From Staphylococcus muscae (GTDB lineage Bacteria; Bacillota; Bacilli; Staphylococcales; Staphylococcaceae): DNA of 64,000 nucleotides. A program made the translations under genes and the position numbers. The number at the start of each line of letters is the position of its first letter. The stretch's first letter is position 1. Location: assembly GCF_003019275.1 (NCBI RefSeq), contig NZ_CP027848.1, positions 372,001-436,000 of the forward strand. The letters run 5' to 3'. The notes below the pieces were generated by a model. It saw only the letters and a list, made by a program, of their open reading frames with translations. It did no database searches and was not told where the DNA came from. Positions 31,448 to 42,124 of this stretch are shown here, in pieces.

Positions 31448-31867
31448 ATGAAAATATCGACTAAAGGCAGATATGGTTTAACATTGATGATTGCTTTAGC
31501 AAAAAGAGAAGGTACGGGTTGCGTGTCTTTAAAAACAATTGCTGAAGAAAACGACCTCAGTGATTTATATCTTGAACAACTTGTCGGTCCGTTACGTAAT
31601 GCAGGATTAATTAGAAGTGTACGTGGTGCAAAAGGTGGCTATGAATTAAACATGTCATCTGAAGAGATTACAGCAGGTGATATTATTCGACTACTCGAAG
31701 GACCATTGACAATTGTAGAACGCATTGAGTCTGAACCACCTGCGCAACAGCAGTTATGGTTGAGAATGCGTGATGCTGTAAAAGATGTTTTAGATAAGAC
31801 GACATTGCAATCATTAGCAGCACATGAAGATACGACAGACTTAGAAGGATACATGTTCTATATTTAA
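31448..31867 (+). CDS. cymR: Cysteine metabolism repressor CymR (Rrf2 family)
   Basis: CymR represses cystine uptake and cysteine synthesis genes, in complex with CysK in Bacillus and staphylococci. The 139-residue protein has the Rrf2 winged helix (MKISTKGRYGLTLMIALA; LSDLYLEQLVGPLRNAGLIRSVRGAKGGY) and the conserved end GYMFYI. It lacks the three-cysteine iron-sulfur motif of IscR, as expected for CymR; the only cysteine is in the N-terminal half. In related genomes a cysteine desulfurase follows directly; here csbD, a restriction-modification pair and an oxidoreductase intervene. Confidence 0.94.
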   Translation: MKISTKGRYGLTLMIALAKREGTGCVSLKTIAEENDLSDLYLEQLVGPLRNAGLIRSVRGAKGGYELNMSSEEITAGDIIRLLEGPLTIVERIESEPPAQQQLWLRMRDAVKDVLDKTTLQSLAAHEDTTDLEGYMFYI

Positions 31868-31906
31868 TGAATTCCCTATTATTATGAAAAAATATTAAAC
31901 AATCAT

Positions 31907-31932
31907 GTTTATCAAAGTACCAGATGGGGTAA
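31907..31932 (+). promoter_or_regulatory. SigB-type promoter of csbD
   Basis: GTTTAT (31907-31912), 14-nt spacer and GGGTAA (31927-31932) match the general-stress sigma-B consensus GTTTAA-N12-15-GGGTAT. The gene behind it, csbD, is a known SigB target in Bacillus. Confidence 0.75.
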
Positions 31933-31967
31933 AGTTAAATGTAAGTATTACAAGGAGGTAATGTATT

Positions 31968-32159
31968 ATGACAAACGAAGAAAGCAAATTCGATCAATTA
32001 AAAGGTAACGTGAAAGAAACTGCAGGTAACGCAGTAGGCGATAAAGCGTTAGAAAACGAAGGTAAACAAGACAAAGCAGCTGGAAAAGTTAAAGAAGCGG
32101 TTGAAAATGTAAAAGAAAAAGCAACAGACGCAATCGACAAATTAAAAGGCGACAAATAA
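31968..32159 (+). CDS. CsbD family general stress protein
   Basis: A 63-residue, highly charged, Lys/Glu/Ala-rich protein of the CsbD family (pattern [26 protein letters not shown]). It is predicted to be soluble and helical, with repeats of KVKEA/NVKEKA. Family members accumulate under general stress; the molecular role is unknown. AAGGAGG lies just upstream, and the SigB-like promoter at 31907-31932 supports stress induction. A terminator follows. Confidence 0.9.
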   Translation: MTNEESKFDQLKGNVKETAGNAVGDKALENEGKQDKAAGKVKEAVENVKEKATDAIDKLKGDK

Positions 32160-32174
32160 TCGTCCAAAATGTTG

Positions 32175-32214
32175 AACAGTAGAGACTTTTTATAAAGTTT
32201 CTGCTGTTTTTTGT
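32175..32214 (+). terminator. Terminator after csbD
   Basis: A 15-bp stem with wobble pairs (32175-32189 with 32194-32208) followed by TTTTTTG. Confidence 0.85.
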
Positions 32215-32315
32215 ATCTCCTTTTTAATTGATGTATTTTTGGAATGGTTATTTAATAAGTTATGATACAATTGGTATTAACTTAAATGATATATAGCGTG
32301 AAGGGGTGAATAGAA

Positions 32316-33779
32316 ATGGTTAAATATCGAACTAAAGAAGAAGTACATAATAGGGCAAAAGAAGCGGTTGGTTTAACTATAAAAGAGTTAAATGGTGGGT
32401 ATTCACTTAAAGATACTAAAAATTCCGTAGGTGATGCATTTGAAAATTGGTTTGATGTTCAAAAAAATAGTGATCGTAGACCTGATTTAGTAGATGCCGG
32501 TGTAGAATTAAAAGCAACTCCTATACATAAAATTAAGTCGGGTGAGTATCGGTCAAAAGAACGTTTAGTATTAAATATTATTAATTATGAAGAGATGCTG
32601 ATTGAAACTTTTGAAACAAGTAATTTTTTAAAGAAGAATAAAGCAATTCAATTAGGCTTCTATGAATATGAAAAAGGGAAACCAAAAGATGAATGGTCAC
32701 TTGTTGAAACTGTTTTGTTTGAACTTTTAAAAAATCCTATTGATCTTGAAATTATTAGAAATGATTGGGAAACTATTCATTCATATATTGAAGAAGGCAA
32801 AGCTCATGAATTAAGTGAAAGTCATACTACATATTTATCGGCATGTACAAAGGGGAAAAGTGCTTCATCAATGAGAAAACAGCCAAATTCAGATGTACTA
32901 GCTAAACAAAGGGCATTGTCGTTTAAAACTGGTTATATGAGTTCACTCTTGAAAGATTATGTTTTAGGTGATAAAAAAGTCGAGTCGATTATCAAAGATA
33001 AATTTGAACTTCAAGATAATTCGCTTGAAAAAACTATTGAGAATGCTTTTAAGCCATTTATAGGGTGGACGATTGATGAATTATCAGAGCACTTTGGAAT
33101 CGAGAAAAAAGATAAGAGTTTAAATTATAGGATTGCAATGGGAATATTAAATTTAAATGGCAAAAATGAAAAAACTAACTCATTCCCAAAAGTGGATGAG
33201 TTTGAAAAAGCATGTATTCAATTAAAAACTGTTAAATTCGATAAAAATAATATAAATAGAGAAAGTATGTCATTTCCTTCTTTTTCTTTTGAGGATATTG
33301 TAAATGAAACTTGGTTTGATGATGAAGGTATGCCAAGTGCAAATTGGCATGTTTTCTTATTAGAAGCTAAATTTCTCCTTTTTGTTGTAAAAAATAATGG
33401 GGTAAATGATGTATTTAAAGGGATTAAATTTTTCAGCATTCCAGAAGATGATATTGAAGGTCCAATTTATGAAGTTTGGAAAGATACTGTTAATAAAATA
33501 AAAAATGGTGTAGAACTTACTGGAACATATACTAAAAATGGTAACTTGCGTATAAAAAATAACTTTATAAAAAAATCTGACCAAATGATTTGTCATATTC
33601 GACCACATGTTCCAAAGAGTGATTATCGAGAGAAAGGAAGTTATGCAGATAGATTACCTGCTCCAGCGAAATGGAAAAATAAGCCAAACAGTCCTGAGTT
33701 CTCTGGTAGCTGGATGACAAAGCAATCATTTTGGATTAATAATGACTATATCAAGAAACAAGTACAAGATCTTTTGTAA
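32316..33779 (+). CDS. Type II restriction endonuclease, Sau3AI/MutH family (GATC)
   Basis: A 487-residue endonuclease closely resembling Sau3AI (489 aa), which cuts before G at GATC. The N-terminal MutH-like catalytic domain has VGDAFENWF (38-46) and the D57-x6-E64-x-K66 metal-binding triad in PDLVDAGVELKATP. The rest includes a second MutH-like region that in Sau3AI is non-catalytic and aids DNA looping. The C terminus MTKQSFWINNDYIKKQV matches too. It precedes its methyltransferase by 114 nt, with only a weak hairpin between. Codon use looks more AT-rich than in neighbouring core genes, consistent with transfer. GATC specificity is inferred from resemblance. Confidence 0.9.
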   Translation: MVKYRTKEEVHNRAKEAVGLTIKELNGGYSLKDTKNSVGDAFENWFDVQKNSDRRPDLVDAGVELKATPIHKIKSGEYRSKERLVLNIINYEEMLIETFETSNFLKKNKAIQLGFYEYEKGKPKDEWSLVETVLFELLKNPIDLEIIRNDWETIHSYIEEGKAHELSESHTTYLSACTKGKSASSMRKQPNSDVLAKQRALSFKTGYMSSLLKDYVLGDKKVESIIKDKFELQDNSLEKTIENAFKPFIGWTIDELSEHFGIEKKDKSLNYRIAMGILNLNGKNEKTNSFPKVDEFEKACIQLKTVKFDKNNINRESMSFPSFSFEDIVNETWFDDEGMPSANWHVFLLEAKFLLFVVKNNGVNDVFKGIKFFSIPEDDIEGPIYEVWKDTVNKIKNGVELTGTYTKNGNLRIKNNFIKKSDQMICHIRPHVPKSDYREKGSYADRLPAPAKWKNKPNSPEFSGSWMTKQSFWINNDYIKKQVQDLL

Positions 33780-33834
33780 AGGGTCTTGTCCTTTTTTGCT
33801 GGTGAAAAATTTTTTCGAATTAAATTTATATATA

Positions 33835-33861
33835 GAACGATCGTTCGCTATGTGATATAAT
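33835..33861 (+). promoter_or_regulatory. GATC palindrome and -10 box upstream of the methyltransferase
   Basis: A perfect 12-bp palindrome GAACGATCGTTC (33835-33846) with GATC at its centre lies 10 nt before TATAAT (33856-33861). It sits in the -35/spacer zone of the methyltransferase promoter. Binding or methylation at this site could control the gene. Confidence 0.6.
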
Positions 33862-33893
33862 CAATAGCAATCAAATTTTTAAGGAGAATCAAC

Positions 33894-35132
33894 ATGGAAA
33901 GAATTAAAGTGGCAGAACTTTTTGCTGGTGTTGGTGGTTTTAGATTAGGTTTAGAAAATACAAATAGCAAAGTTTTTGATGTAACATGGGCTAATCAATG
34001 GGAACCATCTCGAAAGGTACAACACGCTTTTGAATGTTACAGCCATCATTTTAATACTGGTCAACATGTAAATATAGATATAAATAATGTGTCAGACAAA
34101 GAGATGGCAGATACAAATATAGATATGATTGTTGGTGGTTTTCCATGTCAAGATTATTCAGTAGCGAGAAGTTTAAGCGGTGAACTTGGTATACAAGGTA
34201 AAAAAGGTGTTTTATTCTGGCAAATTATTAGGTTTATTCAAAATACATTTCCTAAATTCTTACTTCTTGAAAATGTAGATAGACTTCTAAAATCTCCTTC
34301 AAGTCAAAGAGGAAGAGACTTTTCTGTTATGTTATCAACTCTTAATGAGTTAGGCTACGACATAGAATGGAGAGTTATAAATGCTGCTGATTATGGTAAT
34401 AGCCAAAGACGTAGAAGAGTGTTTATATTTGGCTATAAAAGAGACCTTTCATATGGGAAATTATTGCAGAATAAGGAATTAGAAGACATTATTTATGAAA
34501 GTGGATTATATGCAAAGGCATTTCCAATAGAAAAAGAACCATATAAAAATAGAGTTTCATATACAGAAATCCCAAAAGACATTGTCGAAGTGTCTGAAGA
34601 TTTTAGTTTTACTTATTTTAATTCTGGAGTAATGAGAAATGGTGAAGTTTGTACAATAGACACTAAACCTATATTAGAAGAACCGACACCGCTAAAAGAT
34701 ATTTTGGAAACAGAAGTAGACGAAAAATACTATTTAGACAACTCTAAAATTGAAAAGTTTAATTATCTTAGAGGTCCTAAAAAAATAAAAAGGACTTCTA
34801 AAACCGGACATGAATACTATTTTTCTGAAGGTGGAATGTCAGAAACAGACTCTTTAGAATTACCTGCTAGAACAATGTTGACGAGTGAAGGTTCTATTAA
34901 CAGAAGTACACATTTCTTGAAAGATAATGTTGGTTACAGAATTTTAACACCAGTTGAAGCGGAAAGACTTAATGGATTTCCAGATAATTGGACAAATACT
35001 ATGAATGATAGAATGAGATATTTTTGCATGGGAAATGCACTTGTTATTCCCCTTATAACAAGGATTGCAAATCAAATTGAAGAGATTGTCTCTATATCTG
35101 ATGATTCATATTCACAACTAGAGCTTTTTTAA
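33894..35132 (+). CDS. DNA (cytosine-5-)-methyltransferase, M.Sau3AI-like
   Basis: A 412-residue C5-cytosine methyltransferase, expected to protect GATC by methylating its cytosine. Motif I AELFAGVGGFRLGLE (7-21) and motif IV GGFPCQDYSVAR with catalytic C85 are visible. Motif VI LLENVDRLL, motif VIII QRRRRVFIFGYK and the C-terminal motifs LNGFPDNW and MGNALVIPLI are also intact. The target-recognition region lies between VIII and IX. AAGGAG precedes ATG 33894. The gene has its own promoter with a GATC palindrome. It is convergent with the next gene across a shared terminator. Confidence 0.92.
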   Translation: MERIKVAELFAGVGGFRLGLENTNSKVFDVTWANQWEPSRKVQHAFECYSHHFNTGQHVNIDINNVSDKEMADTNIDMIVGGFPCQDYSVARSLSGELGIQGKKGVLFWQIIRFIQNTFPKFLLLENVDRLLKSPSSQRGRDFSVMLSTLNELGYDIEWRVINAADYGNSQRRRRVFIFGYKRDLSYGKLLQNKELEDIIYESGLYAKAFPIEKEPYKNRVSYTEIPKDIVEVSEDFSFTYFNSGVMRNGEVCTIDTKPILEEPTPLKDILETEVDEKYYLDNSKIEKFNYLRGPKKIKRTSKTGHEYYFSEGGMSETDSLELPARTMLTSEGSINRSTHFLKDNVGYRILTPVEAERLNGFPDNWTNTMNDRMRYFCMGNALVIPLITRIANQIEEIVSISDDSYSQLELF

Positions 35133-35147
35133 AACGATAATTAAAAT

Positions 35148-35199
35148 AAAAGACAAGTTATGTATAGATTAATTAAATCTTTACATAAACTTGTCTTTT
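35148..35199. terminator. Bidirectional terminator between methyltransferase and LLM gene
   Basis: AAAAGACAAGTT (35148-35159) pairs with AACTTGTCTTTT (35188-35199), with a further imperfect inner stem. It serves both convergent genes. Confidence 0.85.
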
Positions 35200-35203
35200 A
35201 TCA

Positions 35204-36217
35204 TTATTCAGTTTCTGAGTTGAGTTCATCTAATACTTCTTTAAAGTATTGATATGATTGAACTTGTTTTTCTTTGTCATAAATGTAGCTGACACCTATA
35301 ATTTCATCGATTTCACCATAATTGTTTACGAAGTCTTTAATTTGTTTTTTAACAGCAGCTTTATCACCGACTAATGATTGCTGAATACGTGCATCTGCCA
35401 TTGCGACTTCTTGCGGTGACATGACACTGTTTAAATCTTTTAGAGGGGGTTGCATTTTTTGTGAGCGTCCTCTGGTGATGGCTGTAAACATTTGCGCTTG
35501 TGTTGTTGCTAAATGTAATGCTTCATCATATGTGTCGGCCATAATGACATTCAATCCAACCATCACGTATGGCCGGTCAAGGTATTCTGATGGTTCGAAC
35601 AATTCACGATAAATTGCTAAAGCTTCTTTCATTTGTTGTGGGGCAAAATGTCCAGCAAATACATAAGGTAAACCTTCACGTGCTGCGAGATGCGCAGAGT
35701 CTGTTGATGAACCTAATATATAGACAGGGATTTCAGATTCAACAGCTGGTATCGCTTTGACGTATCCTTGATTTGTTTCAGGTCCCATATATTGAATGAG
35801 TTGTTTTACTTCTTCAGGGAATTGATACACACCATCATGTTTTTCACGACGTAACGCATTGGCAGTTGCCATGTCAGTACCTGGCGCACGACCTAATCCA
35901 ATATCGATTCGGTCACCGTAAATTTGGTGTAAAGTTCCAAATTGTTCTGCTACAACGAGTGGGGCATGGTTTGGTAACATAATCCCACCTGAACCGACAC
36001 GTAACGTTTTCGTGTGTGACAATGCATGTTGGATAAGAATGGCTGTTGCAGAGCTCACCAACGTAGGGGCGTTATGATGTTCTGCAATCCAATAGCGTTC
36101 ATATGATATCTCTTCTAGTGATTGTGCCAATTGAACCATTTCATCAATAGCTTCACGCTCATTTGAACCTTCTCTGATAGGGACAAGGTTTAATGCGGAA
36201 TAACGAATCTTTTTCAT
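35204..36217 (-). CDS. LLM class flavin-dependent oxidoreductase
   Basis: A 337-residue bacterial-luciferase-like monooxygenase of the MsnO8 type, using FMNH2. It begins MKKIRYSALNLVPIREGS and contains YWIAEHHNAPTLVSSATAILI, RVGSGGIMLPNHAPLVVAEQFGTL and DIGLGRAPGTD, which form the (beta-alpha)8 flavin and phosphate sites. The start at 36217 has AAGGAG about 11 nt upstream; a GTG at 36229 lies too close to that site. Its substrate is unknown. It is transcribed away from nifS and may have arrived with or before the restriction system, which lies between it and csbD. Confidence 0.88.
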   Translation of the reverse strand: MKKIRYSALNLVPIREGSNEREAIDEMVQLAQSLEEISYERYWIAEHHNAPTLVSSATAILIQHALSHTKTLRVGSGGIMLPNHAPLVVAEQFGTLHQIYGDRIDIGLGRAPGTDMATANALRREKHDGVYQFPEEVKQLIQYMGPETNQGYVKAIPAVESEIPVYILGSSTDSAHLAAREGLPYVFAGHFAPQQMKEALAIYRELFEPSEYLDRPYVMVGLNVIMADTYDEALHLATTQAQMFTAITRGRSQKMQPPLKDLNSVMSPQEVAMADARIQQSLVGDKAAVKKQIKDFVNNYGEIDEIIGVSYIYDKEKQVQSYQYFKEVLDELNSETE

Positions 36218-36423
36218 GATGCAATACACTCCTTTTCTGACGTTAGTATAGCACCTGTCTTATTTCATATCTTCAAAATTGCTTACAGCGTTTCATTGCA
36301 GTTCAAACTTGTTCGTCATACAATAGAAGTAATTGGAAATATGAGTCAGAAACAGACTACTAGCAAATTAAAAAAGGCAATGCTAAAATAGGACCATTGA
36401 TTATCAGAAAGGACTGTCGTTAA

Positions 36424-38681
<2,258 letters not shown>

Positions 38682-38695
38682 TTAAATCGATATGA

Positions 38696-38744
38696 AATAG
38701 GGAGATGCTGTAAAATGTTGAATTTTACTGTGTCCCCCTATTTT
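38696..38744 (+). terminator. Terminator after mnmA
   Basis: Two stem blocks (AATAGGG/CCCTATT outer, GTAAAAT/ATTTTAC inner; 38696-38716 with 38722-38742) and a following TTTT. Confidence 0.8.
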
Positions 38745-38803
38745 AGTTATGTGACGTTTTGATGTACAATTGAGTTTGAAACAGAAAATGTAAAGGTGAG
38801 TCT

Positions 38804-39478
38804 ATGATGGAACAAGAACAAATACATAACTTGATAAAACAAGGACAATTTGAAAAAGCATTGCAAGCTTGTTTTGATAATATCGAAGCGGCACCCGAAG
38901 AAGTAGAGAACTATATCAATTCGGGTATTTTATTGGCAGAAGCAGGTGAAATCGAAAAGGCTGAACGATTCTTTCAGCGTGCGATTACACTCCAACCAGA
39001 CAATGGTGTCATCTACTATAATTTAGCCAATGTCTATTTCAATGAAGGGCGTTTTCAAGAGGCAATTAAGCTCTATCAAATGGCGATTAGTAAACAATTA
39101 GAAACGAAAGATGTTTACTTTATGTTAGGTATGTCTTTTGTACAATTGGAAGCAAAAGACAAGGCATTACCGTTTTTAATGCGTGCTTCTGAATTAGATA
39201 CAGATTTCCAAGATATTGAAGCGCAATTTCAATATGGACTTGTACTCTGTGAACTTGAAATGTTTGATCAAGCCATTCCGTTATTACAACGTATTTTAGA
39301 GAATGATCCGAAACATGCAGATGCACAGTACAATTTAACATTAGCGCAATATATGACAGATGAAGATATCGATGCCGCTATAAAGGGATTTGAACAGGCC
39401 GTTGAGATGGATGATGCACATATGTTAAGCCATCATGCATTGAAGACGTTTAAAATGATTCAAGAACAGGAGGGATAA
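38804..39478 (+). CDS. Tetratricopeptide repeat protein
   Basis: A 224-residue soluble protein built of about five or six TPR units (for example AERFFQRAITLQPDNGVIYYNLANVYF and AIPLLQRILENDPKHADAQYNL). No catalytic domain, signal peptide or membrane helix is seen, so it probably acts as a protein-binding scaffold. It sits between mnmA and recD2, a position conserved in staphylococci and Bacillus (YrrB-like), and its stop is 2 nt before recD2, so the two are coupled. Partner unknown. Confidence 0.88.
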   Translation: MMEQEQIHNLIKQGQFEKALQACFDNIEAAPEEVENYINSGILLAEAGEIEKAERFFQRAITLQPDNGVIYYNLANVYFNEGRFQEAIKLYQMAISKQLETKDVYFMLGMSFVQLEAKDKALPFLMRASELDTDFQDIEAQFQYGLVLCELEMFDQAIPLLQRILENDPKHADAQYNLTLAQYMTDEDIDAAIKGFEQAVEMDDAHMLSHHALKTFKMIQEQEG

Positions 39479-39480
39479 TA

Positions 39481-41877
39481 ATGGAAAACCCAACGCTACT
39501 AGATAGTACCTATGTGAAAGGTGAAGTCGTTCTTATCCTTTTTCAAAATACGGACAATTTTTATACAGTATTAAAAGTTGAAGTTGATGATACAAATGGC
39601 GATTTTGAAGACGAAGCAACTGTCGTTGGGTATTTTCCAGATATTGTTGAGAATGAAACATATCTTTTTAAAGGCTATGTCGTACAGCATGCACGATATG
39701 GCCAACAGCTTAAGGCAGAAACATTTCAAAAAGAACTGCCTCAAACGAAAGATGCTGTGATCGCATACCTCTCTAGTTCACTTTTTAAAGGAATCGGTGT
39801 CAAAACGGCAGAATCGATTGTTGAAACACTAGGTGAAGATGCCATTCGTCAAATTTTAAATGATGCATCTTGTCTGTCTCGTGTCCCACGCTTATCAAAA
39901 GACAAGCAGAAGCAAATCGCACAACAAGTTTATCAAAATCAGGAAAGTGAACAAATTATGATTCGTTTGAACGAACTCGGTTTTGGATCAAAACTTGCGA
40001 TGGATATTTACAAATTCTATCAAGCAGATACATTAAAAATTTTAGATCAGAATCCATATCAGCTTGTCTATGATATTAAAGGGGTTGGTTTTCAAAAAGC
40101 TGACCAATTAGCGCAACAATTAGGAATTCATCCTTTACATCAAGATCGTCTGCGTGCTGGCATTCTTTATGTAGTAGAAGAAACATGTCTTAAAAATGGT
40201 CATACATATTTACCAGCTGATGCTTTGATTCATGCGGCGATTGAATTACTTACTAAAAACCAGACAGACACAATCGATGAAGCACCTATGCAAGAGTGTA
40301 TGACACAACTTGTTGAAGAACAGAAATTAATTGCAGTAGATGATATCGTTGCAATTCCCAGTCTTTATTATTCGGAACTGAAAAGCACGCAAAATTTATT
40401 TAAAATTGAAAATCATAAACAAGCACTGACAAAATTTGATTTGTCTGATATTCAACTACATATTGGTGAAATTGAAGAAATGAATGAAGTGAGTTATGCA
40501 ACATCTCAAAAAGATGCATTAGAATGTGCGCTACAAAATAAAGTAATGCTATTAACAGGTGGGCCAGGAACAGGTAAAACAACCGTAATCAAAGGCATTG
40601 TCCAACTATATGCTGAAATGCATGGTTTCTCACTTGATTATGATGATTATGACGAAGGAGAAGCTTTCCCAGTTGTGCTGGCTGCACCAACAGGTCGTGC
40701 ATCCAAGCGTCTTCATGAGTCAACGGGACTTGAAGCAATGACGATACATCGACTAATTGGCTGGAATCAAGAGACAAAACCAGATGACTTGTTGGAACAT
40801 GAAATTGATGCACGCTTAATTATAATAGATGAGATGTCGATGGTAGATACATGGTTGTTTCATCAATTTTTGAATGCCGTTCCTAAAGATGCACAAGTTG
40901 TACTAGTGGGTGATGAAGACCAATTGCCATCGGTAGGGCCGGGTCAAGTATTCAAAGATTTAATTGATGCAGATGTTTTACCGAGAATTAATTTGACTGA
41001 AGTGTACCGTCAACAAGATGGATCGAGTATTATTGATTTAGCGCATCGCATTAAGTTGGGACAAGATGTTGATATTACGAAAAGATATCACGACCGTTCT
41101 TTTATAGCATGTCAGACACATCAAATTCCGGAGATTGTTGATAAAATTGTGTCAAATGCAGTGGGTAAGGGATATACGATGTCTGATATTCAAGTACTCG
41201 CACCGATGTATCGTGGGAGTGCAGGAATTCAAAAATTAAATCAAGTACTTCAAAATATACTAAACCCTAAAGAAGATGAAGCGCATCGTGAAGTGGCATT
41301 TGGTGATGTGAAATTCCGCAAAGGTGACAAAGTCTTACAATTGGTTAATCGACCAGACGACAATGTTTTTAATGGAGATATTGGAGAGATTATCGGTATC
41401 TTTTGGGCAAAAGAGAATGCGATGAATAAAGATGTTGTTATCGTTGACTTTGAAGGCAATGAGATTACGTATATGCGTTCGGATCTTACCGAACTGACAC
41501 ACGCTTATTGTACTTCTATTCATAAGTCACAAGGATCAGAGTTCCCGATTGTGATTATGCCGATAGTTAAACAGTATTATCGCATGCTTCAGAAGCCAAT
41601 ATTGTATACAGGACTGACACGTGCAAAACAATCGCTCGTCTTTCTAGGCGATGCAGAAGTGTTTAATATGGGATTACATACTGAAGGACAGACACGTTTA
41701 ACACAATTACAAACCTTTTTAACAATGTATTTTAAAGGAGATTCGGAAGAAGAGACGAAAGAAGCAAATGCGACAACATTTGTCTTAACTGAGTCGAATA
41801 TGTATCAAGTCAATCCAATGATTAATATGGGTGAAACAACACCTTATGATTTTTTAGAAATTGACAAAGGTTCATAA
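39481..41877 (+). CDS. recD2: ATP-dependent RecD2-like DNA helicase
   Basis: RecD2 is a 5'-3' SF1B helicase that acts in replication and repair without RecBC. The 798-residue protein has an N-terminal OB-like and helix-hairpin-helix region (SSLFKGIGVKTAESIVETLG and IKGVGFQKADQLAQQLG). It has Walker A LLTGGPGTGKTT, the DEXX motif IIIDEMSMVD, motif III VLVGDEDQLPSVGPG and the C-terminal motif with TSIHKSQGSEFP. Its last 20 codons contain the promoter for the alaS leader. Confidence 0.94.
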   Translation: MENPTLLDSTYVKGEVVLILFQNTDNFYTVLKVEVDDTNGDFEDEATVVGYFPDIVENETYLFKGYVVQHARYGQQLKAETFQKELPQTKDAVIAYLSSSLFKGIGVKTAESIVETLGEDAIRQILNDASCLSRVPRLSKDKQKQIAQQVYQNQESEQIMIRLNELGFGSKLAMDIYKFYQADTLKILDQNPYQLVYDIKGVGFQKADQLAQQLGIHPLHQDRLRAGILYVVEETCLKNGHTYLPADALIHAAIELLTKNQTDTIDEAPMQECMTQLVEEQKLIAVDDIVAIPSLYYSELKSTQNLFKIENHKQALTKFDLSDIQLHIGEIEEMNEVSYATSQKDALECALQNKVMLLTGGPGTGKTTVIKGIVQLYAEMHGFSLDYDDYDEGEAFPVVLAAPTGRASKRLHESTGLEAMTIHRLIGWNQETKPDDLLEHEIDARLIIIDEMSMVDTWLFHQFLNAVPKDAQVVLVGDEDQLPSVGPGQVFKDLIDADVLPRINLTEVYRQQDGSSIIDLAHRIKLGQDVDITKRYHDRSFIACQTHQIPEIVDKIVSNAVGKGYTMSDIQVLAPMYRGSAGIQKLNQVLQNILNPKEDEAHREVAFGDVKFRKGDKVLQLVNRPDDNVFNGDIGEIIGIFWAKENAMNKDVVIVDFEGNEITYMRSDLTELTHAYCTSIHKSQGSEFPIVIMPIVKQYYRMLQKPILYTGLTRAKQSLVFLGDAEVFNMGLHTEGQTRLTQLQTFLTMYFKGDSEEETKEANATTFVLTESNMYQVNPMINMGETTPYDFLEIDKGS

Positions 41878-41890
41878 CTTTTTATATAAT
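41861..41890 (+). promoter_or_regulatory. Sigma-A promoter of the alaS leader
   Basis: TTGACA (41861-41866), an 18-nt spacer and TATAAT (41885-41890). Both hexamers are perfect, and the -35 lies inside the recD2 coding end. Confidence 0.85.
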
Positions 41891-41896
41891 CACTAT

Positions 41897-42093
41897 TAAG
41901 TAAAGCGGATAACCGAGTAGATGAGTAACTGACTTCACAGAGACGTATCAGTGCTGAGAGATACGAGTCATATCATTGAACGCTACTATACGCATAGTTC
42001 AATAACAGATAACAGAGTGATAGTTGCATGGCGACTATAACTAGGGTGGTACCGCGAGACATTCGTCCCTTTGATGAGACGAGTGTCTTTTTT
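41897..42093 (+). promoter_or_regulatory. T-box leader of alaS
   Basis: A tRNA-Ala sensing riboswitch. Stem I has AGAGAC and GCTGAGA motifs, then GAAC-GCT-A, giving the Ala specifier GCT at 41982-41984. The canonical T-box AGGGTGGTACCGCG is at 42043-42056; the T in TGGT matches the A73 discriminator of tRNA-Ala. The terminator is a 10-bp stem (42058-42067 with 42078-42087) followed by six T. Confidence 0.94.
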
Positions 42094-42124
42094 GTTTGAT
42101 GAAAGAAAATAGGGAGTTGACAAT

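Noticed and set aside
35204..36217. LLM oxidoreductase as part of the restriction system
   Set aside because: It is convergent with the methylase across a terminator and has an unrelated enzymatic fold.
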